From NCBI RefSeq assembly GCF_040939455.1, contig NC_134110.1, positions 96,625,001-96,689,000 on the forward strand: a DNA stretch of 64,000 nucleotides. Direction: 5' to 3'. Source of the DNA: Microcebus murinus. Its lineage: Eukaryota; Chordata; Mammalia; Primates; Cheirogaleidae. How positions within the stretch are numbered: the first letter of the stretch is position 1; every line of letters begins with the position of its first letter. This document shows, piece by piece, positions 50,461-62,470 of the stretch. The notes beneath the pieces were generated by a model. That model was given only the letters and a program-made list of their open reading frames with translations. It had not been told where the DNA came from and did not search any database. Both the position numbers and the translations under genes were made by a program.

Positions 50461-51309
50461 GACAAGATAATGGCAAATATTTAGAAAATGAAAAACATTT
50501 CAGCCAGCCTAAAGGAAAGAGCCTTCCCTCCCCACACTTATCCTGACCAGCCTCGGAAGACATTTACTTTTTTTCCCCATGGCCTTACTAAGCACCAAAT
50601 TGCCCTGACTTTGTCCAAGAAGCAGCCATTCCTTCCTCTTTTAGAGGGGAGAAGGATCCTGGGGTTAAAACTCAACAGCCAAGCATGTACTTTGTCCCCC
50701 GTGCCCCAGTGGGAAGGCTAAATTAAAGTAAACAAGTTCATGAATAAGCACCCCTGGGAAGTCCCTTGCTTTGCTTTGTAGACTGGGGGGCACAAGATGA
50801 TAGAAACCAACCCCCTCCCCATCGAGATGACCACATAGCATATTGCTTCTACTACTCCTTCCAGAGTGAAAGGGGAGGCCCATCCGACAGCTCCCTGGGG
50901 TACCAGGCATAAGATGGCACTGCAAGGGCAAACCAGGACACGTGGCCAGCTCACTTCTCGCCTATCCTCTGGCTTCACACACATGGATGTCACTCAATTT
51001 ATAATAACAGAGATGTTTGACCAAAATTGAAATTTTTGTAAAGATCAGAATGTGGGAAGGAGGATATCATGACACAAGTAACTACTCCATAATTAGTCTA
51101 AAATGTGTCCTTTTAGTGTTTTGGTCATGAAGCTAAACAGACACATCATCTTAAATAACCACAGGAAGATCAAACATTACCAGCCCAAAAGTCGGCTCAC
51201 GGTTGAATTTCCCAAACCAGTTTCTCCTCCTGTTATGCCCCGAATGACAGGCACTCAAGATGGAAATCCAGTAGCCACCGCATAAATATTGCCTCTGTTA
51301 TTCCTATGG
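50461..51309. other. Unassigned sequence
   Basis: Nothing supportable was seen. Confidence 0.35.
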
Positions 51310-51663
51310 CCACTGCAACAAATCACTACACATTTAGTGGCTTAAAACTACACATTACTGTCTTAGAGTTCTGGAGGCCAGGAGTCTGAAATCAGCTTCC
51401 CTGGGCCGAAATCAAGGTGTCGCCAGGGCCGCACACCTCCTCGCTTTCAAAGGCTGTCGGCACTGCTTGGCTTGGGGCTGCATCGCTGTAATTTCTGCAT
51501 CTATGGTGGCATTGCCTTCTGCCCTTCTGTGTGTTCCACCCTCCCTCCACCTCTTTCTTGTAAGGATACTTGCGATTGCACCTAGAGCCCACCCAGATTA
51601 TTCAAGATAATCTTCTCAAGACCCTTAATGAAATCACATGCACGATGTCTTTGCGATATAAAG
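51310..51663 (+). mobile_element. Old LTR fragment (ERVL/MaLR-like)
   Basis: CACTGCAACAAATCACTAC, TTTAGTGGCTTAAAACTAC, TTAGAGTTCTGGAGGCCAGG, AAATCAAGGTGTCGCCAGG and CCTTAATGAAATCACATGC follow a common old mammalian LTR. Its 3' end is cut off where the next LTR begins. Confidence 0.65.
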
Positions 51664-52074
51664 TGTTGTGGGTTGAATTAGGCCCCCCTAGAATTCATAT
51701 GCTGAAGCCCTAGCACCCCTGTGCCTCCGAATGGGACCTTATTTGGAGACAGAGTCTTTACAGTGCAGTACAACTAAAATGAGGTCATTAGAGGAGCCCT
51801 CATCCAATAAAACTGGCTCCTTACAAAAAACGGGAAATCTGGTCACAGAGACACTCATAGAAGGAAGATGATGTGAGGAGACATAGGGAGAAGATGGTCA
51901 CCTAGAAGCCAAGAAGAGAGGACAGGAATAGACCCTTCCTTCATAGCCCTCAGAAGGAATCAATCTTGCTGACTCCTTGATCTCAGACTTTCAGTCTCTG
52001 AAACTGCGAGACAATACATTTCTGTTGTTTAACCTACCTGATTAGTGGCCCTTGGTGACAGCAGCCCTAGTGCA
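51664..52074 (+). mobile_element. MLT1-type (MaLR) LTR
   Basis: It begins TGTTGTGGGTTGAATTAGGC and runs through ATTCATATGCTGAAGCCC, GGGACCTTATTTGGAGACAG, AAATGAGGTCATTAGAGG, GAAACTGCGAGACAATACAT and TTTCTGTTGTTTAACC, ending GCAGCCCTAGTGCA. It appears inserted into the LTR fragment just upstream. Confidence 0.85.
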
Positions 52075-52229
52075 CTCCTGTATATGGTAGCACCTGCAGC
52101 ATGCCGGGATTCAGCTGGTAGCGCTCCCTCAACCTGCCCAATGTCTCCTTCCCACCAGGCTCACCCCTCCTAAGGTCTTCTCCGCAGGACTCTGGGTTAT
52201 ATTTCTGAGATGGGAGCAGTCCTGCCCCT

Positions 52230-52540
52230 TGTTTAAACCCTTTACCCTCTGCCTGGAGCCCCATACCCCCTCTGACCTGCTCCTCACTGAAGGAAGAGGC
52301 CTCTGCACCATTGGCGCCTCTATTTCTCCCTTTATGTTTTCCATTTCTTCTGCCTCAGAAACTTTACTTCTTGAAGAGTCACCTCATAACTTCTGCAGGA
52401 AAGCTTGCCTTGACCTCCTCCCCACACGTGTGTAACCTGCACAGTTACACATGGCCCTACACGGAGAAGGGCCCTGAGCATGGTTTAGTGTTCTGCAGCT
52501 GCCCTCTTGACATTTTGAATAATTTTTTAACAAAAGCCCT
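52230..52540 (+). mobile_element. L2 3' fragment
   Basis: CTCTGCCTGGAGCCCCATAC and AGAGTCACCTCATAACTTC followed by GGAAAGCTTGCCTTGACC match the L2 3' end on the plus strand in diverged form. Confidence 0.5.
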
Positions 52541-53289
52541 GCATTTTCCTTTCTCATACAGTCCTGCAGCGTATGCAGCCAGCCCTTCCTGTCTTTCATC
52601 CTGGCAAGTTTCTTGTACCTCAGTAGATTAACAGAAAGATCTCCCTCCCTTCTTCAGAAAGCTTCATCCAGGAAGGCTGAGAAGGAGAAACTGTTTCATC
52701 CTAGATTTACCCACCCACAGGATTAGATAAACTGTACTTCTCCGGGGTGAATGCCATGGCCAGAGAACATCCTCGTGGGTGATCTATGAGACAGAATGCT
52801 GGCACGAAAGGAGAAGGAACTGGTCAACCACCTATTGGTCCCAGGGAAGCTGTAAAGATACAACCACATGTGTCTGAGCAATGTTGAATCTGTACCTGCC
52901 AACATGAAAGGTAAGAGGAAGCTAATGTTGGAAAGAAAGGTCTTGTCAGAGAGATCAGATCTGTTTGAAGAGTTAAGTCATTATTGACAAATCTTCAAAT
53001 TTCAGGTCATTTTTCTTATAAGACATTTAGTTTGTTTTCCTTAGAGAAGCCCAGATGAATAAAAGTTCTCTCTTTATCTAACCCACTTAGCACCTCCCAT
53101 AAAGTGCTACAAAGCAGCCCACCCCCAATCTCTCCTACCTGAGAATCTGAACCCTCAGAGTCCCACCTAGGACCTGTCTCCATCCCCAAATAACAGGACA
53201 GGAGAACTGTCACCCTGTGGGTGCTTTCCAGAAACCTCCATCAACAATCTCTGTGCTCATAGGCTTATAATGGCCAAAGAAGCCAATTA
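52541..53289. other. Unassigned sequence
   Basis: Nothing supportable was seen. Confidence 0.35.
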
Positions 53290-53455
53290 AAAAGTAAATA
53301 AGTATATACACACTTATGGTGATGAAAGCCATAAGGAAAAGTAATGCAGGGAAGGCAGACTGGCAGTATTAGGGAGAAGGAATCTTGGACTTTAATAGGA
53401 GGATTGGGGAAGGTCTCATTGAAAAGTTTCTATTTAAACAAAGACCTTAAATAGG
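53290..53455 (-). mobile_element. L2 fragment
   Basis: GTAATGCAGGGAAGGCAGAC, TTGGGGAAGGTCTCATTG and AAACAAAGACCTTAAATAGG follow the antisense L2 pattern. Confidence 0.5.
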
Positions 53456-55384
53456 TCATTATCTAGTCATCATCTTTATGACCTTTTTATCTTAATTTGT
53501 TTTTGTATATCATGAGAGAGTTGCCATCCCTGGACTTTGAGCACCACAATAAATGCACATTGGGAAGCCTAAGTTCTACTTTCTCATTGTCAAAAGGGGA
53601 CAGGAAGATCAACGTAAAACCTCAAGAGTGTTTACAACCACATAGTACAGAATTATGGCTGATGTCTTAAAAAGTTACAAGTCTGAGTTTTTTGAGATCA
53701 ATATTCTACACAAGATCCAAATAGGTCTTTTTACACCCAACTGTTCCACAAATTATTATTATACTTTTGATCAATTTCTGTAGAAAAGTGTTAAGAAGAA
53801 TATAACATAATTTGCAGCTTGAATTGGTCATTCCTTGCACTTTGAATCTAAGAAAAAGAAAAAATAATGGGCTAAAAAAGTGGTCCCCAAACATAGGCCC
53901 TTTTAAATGCAGACCTAGCTGCGTTAAAATTTGGACTTACTAAAGCATAATCTCTTTGTATAAGACCCTGTAATTTTTAGTTTTCACATGTGCTGTAAGG
54001 TGTTTAGACGGATGGCCAAGTTTGACAGCTGTAGAGGTATGTGTTCAATGAACATGTCCACTTCTTGAAAGTTCTGTAGAACTTGTTCTTTAATATAGTC
54101 ATGGGAGTTTCAGTGTGTAAGTTGTGTCCTGGCAGATTAAGTGTTGATGTCAAACAGGGTAAAAACAAGGCTTTGTCTGACTGTTCTACTTACTGTGAGT
54201 GTGTGAGTGCCTCCATGTTTTTTCTCTCTCTTTCACAACCTGTACCTTAATCATTTAAAACTATCTTTGAGCCACATAGAATGATGGTTTTCAAACCATG
54301 TCCATCAGCGTTTCTGAATCTGCAAAGATTACTTGGGACACACTGTGGAAGTGGGGGTGATATCACACAGCAAGGGACCAACCAGGCCCCTACTCTGATT
54401 TCAATGATAAAATATTCACTTCTATTGAATTTTATAATTAAATTTAAATGTACAATTTCAATACAAAAGAAGACTCTGCTTTACAAAATAGTACATTAAA
54501 TTCTAATACAGACTCTTAAGCCAGTGATTATGGAGATTTATAAAGCAGTCTTTCCTCTTCAGAAAACATGGTTTCATTCTTACAAACTGGAATTTTCCCC
54601 ACAAGGCAACAGATCTAGAGAGGAGCCATGAGAAAAAAAGCTTATAACTCTACTGGAAAATTCTATTCTTTATTTCCTACATTATATTGACTGATACTTA
54701 TCTGATATACAACTCTGTAAAGCAGATTAACATATTTCTCATTGATCCTGCCTGAAAAGATTATAAGGAAGTTTCAACACACAAAATTAGATACTTTATG
54801 AGTATACTAATATTTTTTCTGTAGACTCTGCTTTAAAATGTTTTCCAAGGTAAACAAAATGTCCAAGTTCTATGTCAATGTCTCTCACTTAGTGGAATGA
54901 AGGCGTGGGAGGTCAAACATGAGCATTTTATATAAATCTCAAATTATTCTGATATGTGTTTTCTCCCTCCCATAGTCTAAAACCAACTGTTCTGTTTTAT
55001 GTAATAGTGAAGATTTAATGACCTACTTATTTATGCATGAAAATGAACCCAGATCTGTGTTTGAGGCAAAATTTGCCTCTGTATGTAGGGACTTTGTTGT
55101 CCCATCCCTATATGAACAAGGAAGAGGCCATCTGCTCAGGTAAGAGGTTTGTTTGGAAACTTAATTTCATGGTGTATGTTAATCCAAACCTTTGCTCAGG
55201 TGTTTTCAAATATAGGTCTGCCCTTAATTAACAACATCAAGATCCAGTACACTATGTCCTTGTCAAAAACCACATCCTTCAATTGCCCAACTTTCCATCA
55301 TAATCCAAGCTGCGAGAAAAAGTTTCATAGAGGAGTGTGCAAAACCTGCAAACTTCCATTATCTATATTTTCCAAATTTCACTT
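53456..55384. other. Unassigned AT-rich sequence
   Basis: No recognised gene or repeat. Confidence 0.35.
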
Positions 55385-56252
55385 TTTATTTGAAATGAGG
55401 TAAAATTCCCATAATATAAAATTAACCATTTTACAGTGTATAACACAGTGACATCTAGTACATCCACACTGTTGTACAGCTGTCACATCTAGTTCCAAAA
55501 CATTTTTGTCACCCCAAAAAGAATCCCTATGTCCACTAAGCAGTCATTCCCCTTCCCCCATGCCTCCCTACTCAATCTCCAGCAATCACTAATTAGAAAC
55601 CACCAATCTACTTTCTGTCTCTATAAATTTACCTATATTAGATATTTCATATAAATGGAATTATACAATATGTGACCTTTTGTGTTTGGCTTCTTTCACT
55701 TGGCATAGTATTTTCAAAGTTCATCCATGTGGCAGCATGTGGCAGAACTTCATTCCTTTTTATGACTGAACAGTACTACATTGTATGGATATACTACATT
55801 GTATGGCTATGCCACATTGCCTGCATCTATTCATCTGTTGATGAGCATTTGAATTGTTTCTGCCTTTTGGCTGTTGTGAACAGTGCTGCTAGGAACATTA
55901 GTACAAGTTTTTAATATCAGTTTTCATTTCTGTAGGGTATAAGTTGAGCTGCTGAGTCATATGGTTATTCTATGTTTAACTTTCTGAGAAACCACCAAAC
56001 TGTTCTCTACGGTGGCTGCACAATTTCACATTCCTACCAGCAATGTGCAAGGGTTACCATTTCTTGACATCTTGGCCAACACTTGTTATTTTCCAATTTT
56101 TGATTATAGCTATCCTTGTGTGTATAGTATTTCATGGTAGTTTTGATTTGCATGCCCCTGATAATTAATGATGCCAATCATCTCTTCATATGCTTTTTGG
56201 CCATTTGTATATCTTCTTTGGAGAAACAGCTATTCCAGTTTTTTGCCAATTT
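55385..56252 (-). mobile_element. L1 (L1M-type) 3' region on the minus strand, first part
   Basis: The plus strand reads as antisense L1M 3' sequence: GAGGTAAAATTCCCATAATA, CACCCCAAAAAGAATCCC, TCATATAAATGGAATTATAC, TTTGGCTTCTTTCACTTGG and TTTGTATATCTTCTTTGGAG. It is interrupted at TTAA by the piggyBac element and resumes at 56927. Confidence 0.85.
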
Positions 56253-56926
56253 TTAACCACTTTGGTACAGCACTCACCGGCCATGAAACCTTGCCCACAG
56301 GCGGCACTCATAGTCCGCACGATAGTTTGTGCTGTGCATTGAGGACGAATCTGTTTTGCTCTTGTGTGATGAGGAAAGCTTTAAAGCACTGAAAGCTTAT
56401 TTTACTTTACAGGCAGCTTTACTTGTAATGTAAATCAGAATAGGTAACATATACATATATGTTTTTATTACATTATTTTCAAATGTTCATAATTTTATTT
56501 TGATAAATGAAAAATTAGAAAAGTCCATTCAAAATTATAGTTTTATTTCATTCATATCATAAAGAAATAAGGCAAGTTTTTGAATATTATGATAAATTTT
56601 ATTCTTTGGTATGATAAATTTCGAAGCTTGGGGCTACACATAGGCCAACATTACATTGTTTATAATAGTATCTAGTAGTACGCCTTTTATTATTACAATA
56701 CATCTTCTTAATGGATTTTTCCTTTTTGTTTTATCACTATTATAAGGTGCTGGAAAATGTCTTTCTCTAAAATGCATGAGATTTTCTGATGCATTACAAG
56801 CGTTGTATTGCCGCGATTGGGAGTACTGTTGTAGAAGCTTTGTTATTGACGCTAAAGTCGACGCTCGGCTGTGCGCCTTCATCTGTGGCTATCGACTATA
56901 GTCAACGCTTGTACTGAAGTGGTTAA
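56253..56926 (-). mobile_element. Internally deleted piggyBac-type transposon
   Basis: A 666-base body (56257-56922) is flanked by exact TTAA copies (56253-56256 and 56923-56926), the piggyBac target site. Reading inward from each TTAA, the ends are CCACTTTGGTACAGCA and CCACTTCAGTACAAGC, imperfect terminal inverted repeats of about 13-16 bases. The host L1 resumes without loss across the insertion. The minus strand encodes the C-terminus of a piggyBac transposase, so the element came from an autonomous copy by deletion of most of the gene. CpGs are frequent near the right terminus. piggyBac elements are known in the mouse lemur; whether this is one of those families was not tested. Confidence 0.92.
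56599..56882 (-). pseudogene. piggyBac transposase C-terminal remnant
   Basis: The frame opening at 56882 gives MKAHSRASTLASITKLLQQY and reaches RERHFPAPYNSDKTKRK and then LRRCIV, the run into the cysteine-rich domain of piggyBac transposases. It then shifts frame by indels around 56670-56700. In the adjoining minus-strand frame, YKQCNVGLCVAPSFEIYHTK (ending next to a stop at 56599-56601) continues the domain, with the Cys...LCV...YHT signature that normally ends these proteins. The DDE/D catalytic core is absent, so the product cannot transpose DNA. The 341 bases between this stop and the left TTAA are the element's AT-rich 3' non-coding part. Confidence 0.88.
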
Positions 56927-57040
56927 TTGGGTTGGTTGGCTTTATAGTTTTGAGTTGTAAGAGTTCTTTATATATTCTGAATGCCAGGCTTTTAGATTTT
57001 CCTTATTAACTGCTACTTAATTAAACATTCACTTTATGAG
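56927..57040 (-). mobile_element. L1 minus strand, continuation beyond the piggyBac insertion
   Basis: TTGGGTTGGTTGGCTTTATA and GTTGTAAGAGTTCTTTATAT pick up the antisense L1 exactly where it was broken at 56252. The right end is approximate. Confidence 0.85.
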
Positions 57041-60000
57041 ATTTCATGGAAAAAAATTATGAGACTCCATTGGAAAAATGTCTCTCTTCTTTCAATGTAA
57101 ATCTTGTAAATTATCCTATTCCTCTTTTCATTTTTGCCACCAGGAATCTCAGAACAGAATTAACTGTTCAATTTAGCAATAACGTAAGAGTATTTTCTGC
57201 ACCCTTTTCTATGTCCTTTCTACCTCTAGCCTTTCTGTTATGATTCTTCCTTTTCCTTCACCTTCATTATTTTTTTCCAAATAATATACACATATTCATA
57301 TTCTTCTGAAGACTCCTCAGTTTCAATTCTTTTGTAGAAGACACAGTGAATAAATAAATAAATCATAAGACGTTTTCCCCGACTCCTGGTAACAAGAGAA
57401 ACACTATAGGTGATAAACGGTATTTTGATCTTAAGCAATATTTTTCTTTCTGTCACTTTGCCTTCTTTTTGCATATTTTCCTCCTTTTGGAAGCAATTGC
57501 TCACCCACCATCACTGTGTCACCCCCACACTCAGCACCTTGTACCTTCCATTCCACCCAGTTACTCACAGTGCCCACACTGCACCTCCTTCCCCCAAACA
57601 CTCTGTGCTTCTGACCTTATTTATAACCACCCTTTCAGCAAAACAAACCCTCCTTTCCTAAATTCCATACTCAGTTACCTAATTAATGCAATAAGTAATG
57701 GATTTGAAATATATGCTTATGTTGTCAACGCTCATGTGTCTTAACCCACATAGAAAATATTTAATTTGACAGGTATTTTTAAAGCCCTAATTAAAAAAGA
57801 AGGAGATGGAGAGGAGGAGGAGGAAGTGGAGGAATCAGGAAATATCAGACAGCATGGCAGAGACAATGCGAAAGGCATTTTAAGGAAAGAGTAGTTATGT
57901 CTGTCCCACAGATCTCAAAGCATACCAATATACAGCCTTCTGCTCCATCATGAAAACTTGGACCTAGCTGGAATATTTGTGTGCTATGAAAAAAAGAATC
58001 TCTCAAGAGATTCGGTCAAGAATCTGTCACTTCTTGACAACATCTGTGGGAATGGAGAAGGCCCCAGAAATACATTTGTGAACTGCAGATGTTAGGAACT
58101 TTATTTCAAAGTCCACATACAGTTTATAAATTACTCTTCTCAGAACCATTGTTTGTAGAGAGCTCCAATATAATGGGCTTTAGAACCACAAAACATTCTA
58201 ATTAATATTATTATTGCTAGGAAATTAGTATGATTTGTATTTTTGTTGACCATGGGAACAATTACAATCAAGAAGGCTATAATCAACTACGTGTGAAGAT
58301 TAATATTACCATATACAAATTTGCAGTGGTGTCAAAAAGTGGAACTTGAGTTTCTAATCTATACTTTCCCCTCTTCTTCCTTCCACTATCTCTACCAGTG
58401 CAGAACATGCGAGCCCACATCCTTCCTTTATGTGAAGGACTGCACACATTTCGTCCCCTTTTGGGTGTGTAGAAATCTCCACGGGTTATTCTGAGCCTTG
58501 GGTCTAGCATCCAGGCTCACCAGAGCTAGAATAGAAAACTCCTCTTGCCAGCTGACTTTCGCCACACACTAAAGGGGGAAATATGCTGCAATACCAAAAG
58601 CATATCACAGCTACAGTGTCCTCAGCAGCTCCATCCAACCGTTGAAGTCAACTCTACTGTATCAGATGTGTGGACTCATGGCTATAGCGTTAGATACTTT
58701 AGGCCCAGCAGCAAAGCCTTATTCAGGCCGCACTGGTTTTGGAATTCTGCCCTTAATAACCTGGCATGGAATAACCTTCCCCTCTTCTGACTTTTCATGT
58801 ACTTACTACAGCACACATCAGGCCTTGCCAAATATGCCTTTTTATTCTTTGTGCTTCACTTGTCCTGATAGTTTGTTAGTACTATATCATCTAGCTTTAA
58901 TCCACTCCACTTTAGCCAGGGTACTCTTATTAAACCCAAGATCGATCATGATTGATTAATTATGCATCTCTGTATCTGTATCTATGTATACGAATGGGAT
59001 AGTAGATATTTGAGCCATTAGTATGTGTTGATACCTGGGATTACATATGCCAACAACCTTAAGCAACCTGAGCTGTAATCTAATTCTGAATTCAAAGTTT
59101 TAATTAATCGCAAATTGCAAAATGCCTTTATCAATAATTTATATTTTGGTATTTGGGGACTTTCCCTGTACTTCAAATGCACAGCACAAAAGAGCCATTT
59201 TTATTCAACTGAGAAGCTATGCCTTCATATAATGTGTGGATAACCAACCATATATTTCTGTATCAAAGCTGTGGTGCCTTCTGTTGCAGTGCAATTTAAA
59301 ACTGCCTTTCAGTGAAAGGGGTTTAAGAATTAGAATTAGGTATGGGTATAAAACTTGCATTCTGTGTATTGTAGCAAAGGACAGTGCATGTTAAAGTTCA
59401 GGCTTCCATTTCAAAAATCTGGGAACTGACAGGAGTCAACCATATAAAAGAAATAAATGCCCAGGTAGAGAAAGGACACCATTCTTCACAGTTGTGCACA
59501 TGGCATGGACTTCATAGTCACCAAATCATCTCATTTTAGTGGACAAGAAGGATAGAGACTATCTTTTCTGATACTCTCATTGTACAGATGACTAAATTTG
59601 TCTAGCACAGCTCTGCGGCCCTAAGCATATGCCCTCCACCTCCCACCCCTCTCCAGCCCAGCAGGAGTGCGCCAAAGGATGTTGGTGACTCCCCTCATCT
59701 TACCTAACGTCCCTGCTTCCACTGTGCTGTGGCTTCATTGACCTCCCTTCATTCCCTCCAGGGGGGCACTTCTAGATCCTAATCACCTGTTTTCATGCCT
59801 CCTTCCACTTGTGTGACATGCCTGACACAGCAGTTGATTTGAAGACGTGCTTGGTAACTCATCTGGCCCTCGATTGTAATTTTCCCTAGAAACCAAAACC
59901 CAACAACACTCCTCTCTCCAGTTCCAGCCTGCACCAGCCACAGAGAGCTAGTGAGCCCTTGAAGTGGGGCTGGACCAAATTGAGCATTTCTCTAATTGCA

Positions 60001-60224
60001 AAATACTTTAAAGACTTGCTATACAAAGTCTTTAGCTCAATAATTTTTATATTGGATTCCAACTTTAAATAATACTTTGAATGCATAGGATAATACATGT
60101 TATTAAAATTAATTTCATCTGTTTCTTTTTACTTCTTAAATGTGGCTACTAAAACATTTTAAGTGACTCCTTCATTACCCACATTATCTTTTTATGGCAT
60201 AGCACTGTTTTAGGGTCTAAGTTT
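57041..60224. other. Unassigned sequence
   Basis: No gene is supported. A short purine (GGA)n-like tract lies at about 57795-57838. The block at 58300-58960 is GC-richer with two overlapping open frames of about 80-105 codons, neither recognised. Confidence 0.35.
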
Positions 60225-60420
60225 CTCTCAAAGTCTGTTCAATAGACCACGTACATCAGAATCACCAGCAGTGCTCATGACTAATTCAGACAACAGGGCC
60301 TCATCTCAGCTTTACTAAAACTCATCTGGAAGGAGGTGGCCCTGGAATCTGCATTTTAACTGGCTCCTGTGATAATTCTGCCTGACAAAGCCTGGGACCA
60401 ACTGTCTAAAATCAAGCCTA
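60225..60420 (+). mobile_element. MER5A-like hAT-Charlie MITE
   Basis: ACGTACATCAGAATCACCAG, CTCATGACTAATTCAGACAA, GGGCCTCATCTCAG, CTGGAATCTGCATTTTAAC and GCCTGGGACCAACTGTCTAA follow the MER5A consensus order. Non-coding, and diverged. Confidence 0.7.
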
Positions 60421-60649
60421 TTTTATTTCTTCTCTGTTTGTCACAAAGGAAGTACATCAATGAGTTCAGAAATGGACCATTAAAAGATAAAACAGTCTTT
60501 ATTTTTTTAACCCTACCCATCTAGTGACTCAATACATGAGATAACCTACAAAGAAATTTGATGCTGAGATGTGTCAAAGGCTAAATTAGTTTGCCCTGAA
60601 ATGTTTTCACCTGTAAGCATGGAGGCAATGCATGTGTGTAGGTGACAGG
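60421..60649. other. Unassigned sequence
   Basis: Nothing supportable was seen. Confidence 0.35.
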
Positions 60650-60900
60650 TGTATGAACCAATGGCTATAGGCACAGGCTTCTGAGTTAGGGAGATCTAGA
60701 ATTAAGTCTCTCCCCTCCATTGGGGAGCTACTAACATTTACCCTGGCCTTTGCACTTCCACCCCTGATGGTCCATGTTCTCGTTAGCAAAGCAAAGAAAG
60801 TAATGTCTACCTCAGAGCTTGCAACGTTTAAACCAAATGTTATAAACAAAGTGCCAGCCACATACGTAATGAACACTCAATAAATGGTAACAAGTTTTAT
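60650..60900 (+). mobile_element. MIR SINE
   Basis: GGCTATAGGCACAGGCTTC, AGATCTAGAATTAAGTCTC, TAATGTCTACCTCAGAGC, AAAGTGCCAGCCACATACG and CACTCAATAAATGGTAAC follow plus-strand MIR order. Confidence 0.7.
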
Positions 60901-61814
60901 TATCATTAATGAAGATTGCAAGATGAATTTCTTTGTCTTAGAGCTAGAAATATGATTAAAAACAACTATCACTCAATTATTGATGTTCAGGATGAAGGTT
61001 CAGATATACCTAGAGATTTACATTTTTAAAATATTGCTCTAAATTATGTGGGAGTTGTTGTAAAGTTAGCCATTAGAAACTGAGTATTTTCTGTGCCTTA
61101 TCATTTTAATAAAATTGAAAACCATCACTGAATGATTCTTGTATTAAATTCCATTTTATTTATCCTCACAATTCAAGCCACAGAGATATATCCAGTCTCA
61201 CTCTTCATCTGGAATCAATTATGAGAGTCCCTGGACAAAATAGCCTCTGAAAATTTAACCTTGCAAATTAAAAACAGCAACAAATATTAAAGCACATTTG
61301 AGGGAACACACATTTGCCTGTACATTTTTTTTAAAGTGCAATAGCATCCAAAATCTCAGTTCCCTGGGATCTCAATTTAACTATAACATCCACAAACAAT
61401 ATATCTTTTTTCTTTAATCTGTAACAGTGTCGTGGTGGAGCTATCAGATTGAGCAAAGTGGCAAGAGTCATGGGAATATAAAACAGGGGCAGAAAGTCAG
61501 GAGAAAAGCAGAAGTTTACTGATGGAAGTAAATAAGTTGTGTGGTCCAGAAAAACACAGCAGTCATATAGGCTGAGAGTGACCAGGACTGGGGCTACAGT
61601 GGTTGGGAGGAGGGGAGAAGTGGGGTCAGATCAATGGTTTTGAGTCTAAAATGTTGATTTTTGTTGTTCTTTCACAAATATTGTGAATTTTTTATCAGTT
61701 GGCCAAATAAACTGATTAATTGCATTTGCCTTATATCTCTCACCTACCTTTCAGTTCCACCTTCTGGTGACAAAGCAAAGCTTTGCCCAAAGCAAAGCTC
61801 CCTCTGATTCATCC
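60901..61814. other. Unassigned sequence
   Basis: AT-rich, with no recognised feature. Confidence 0.35.
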
Positions 61815-62470
61815 TTACACTCATTCATTGAATAAATATTTATTTTGTTTATCTGTATTCTTTTTCAGGTATTTTGATATAGGCTGGGGATATCAAAATT
61901 AATAAAACATGGTCCCCGTAGGAGATAGTCATTGAAATACATAGAGTAGCAACACGTACAGAGGCTTCTAGGAGCAGAGAAGAGGAGTTCTCTCACTGTG
62001 AAGGAAGGTCAGAGGAGTGAAGACATGTGAATTGAGTCCAGAGGAGTTCACGAGACAGACAAAATGGCACAAGTCATTTCAGACATATGATGCAGCTATA
62101 TCAGCAACATGGAGGTTAAGGTCAGAGCACAATGAGGGAACAACAAATAGCTCCATAAGACAATAGGATGCACATGGATGAATGGAAAGAGGGACATTGA
62201 GGAAGGTAAGCACAAGAAAGTCTTCCACAGCCAGCCAGCACACTGTGCTAAGGAGAGCGGCTTCATCCTACACCACTGAAAGCACAAGCCAGTGGTGTTC
62301 AATTGAAAAGAATCACACTGGTGGCAAGGTGACAATGAATTAGAGAGAAATGAAAGCTGTAGAAAGAGACAGATTAGTTACAGGATGTCAGAATAATTCA
62401 GGAACCCAGTAGATAGCACCCTAAACTATACTGGCAGGAGGGCTAGCAAGGAGGAGAAAACTAAATTGAG
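61815..62470 (-). mobile_element. L2 fragment
   Basis: It begins TTGAATAAATATTTATTTTG and GCTGGGGATATCAAAATTAA (the antisense 'ggatacagc...aacaaaac' region), then continues as a diverged L2 body. The right end is approximate. Confidence 0.5.

Noticed and set aside
56634..56882. A functional 82-residue host protein
   Set aside because: It is the transposase C-terminal remnant of the piggyBac element, frameshifted and without the catalytic core.
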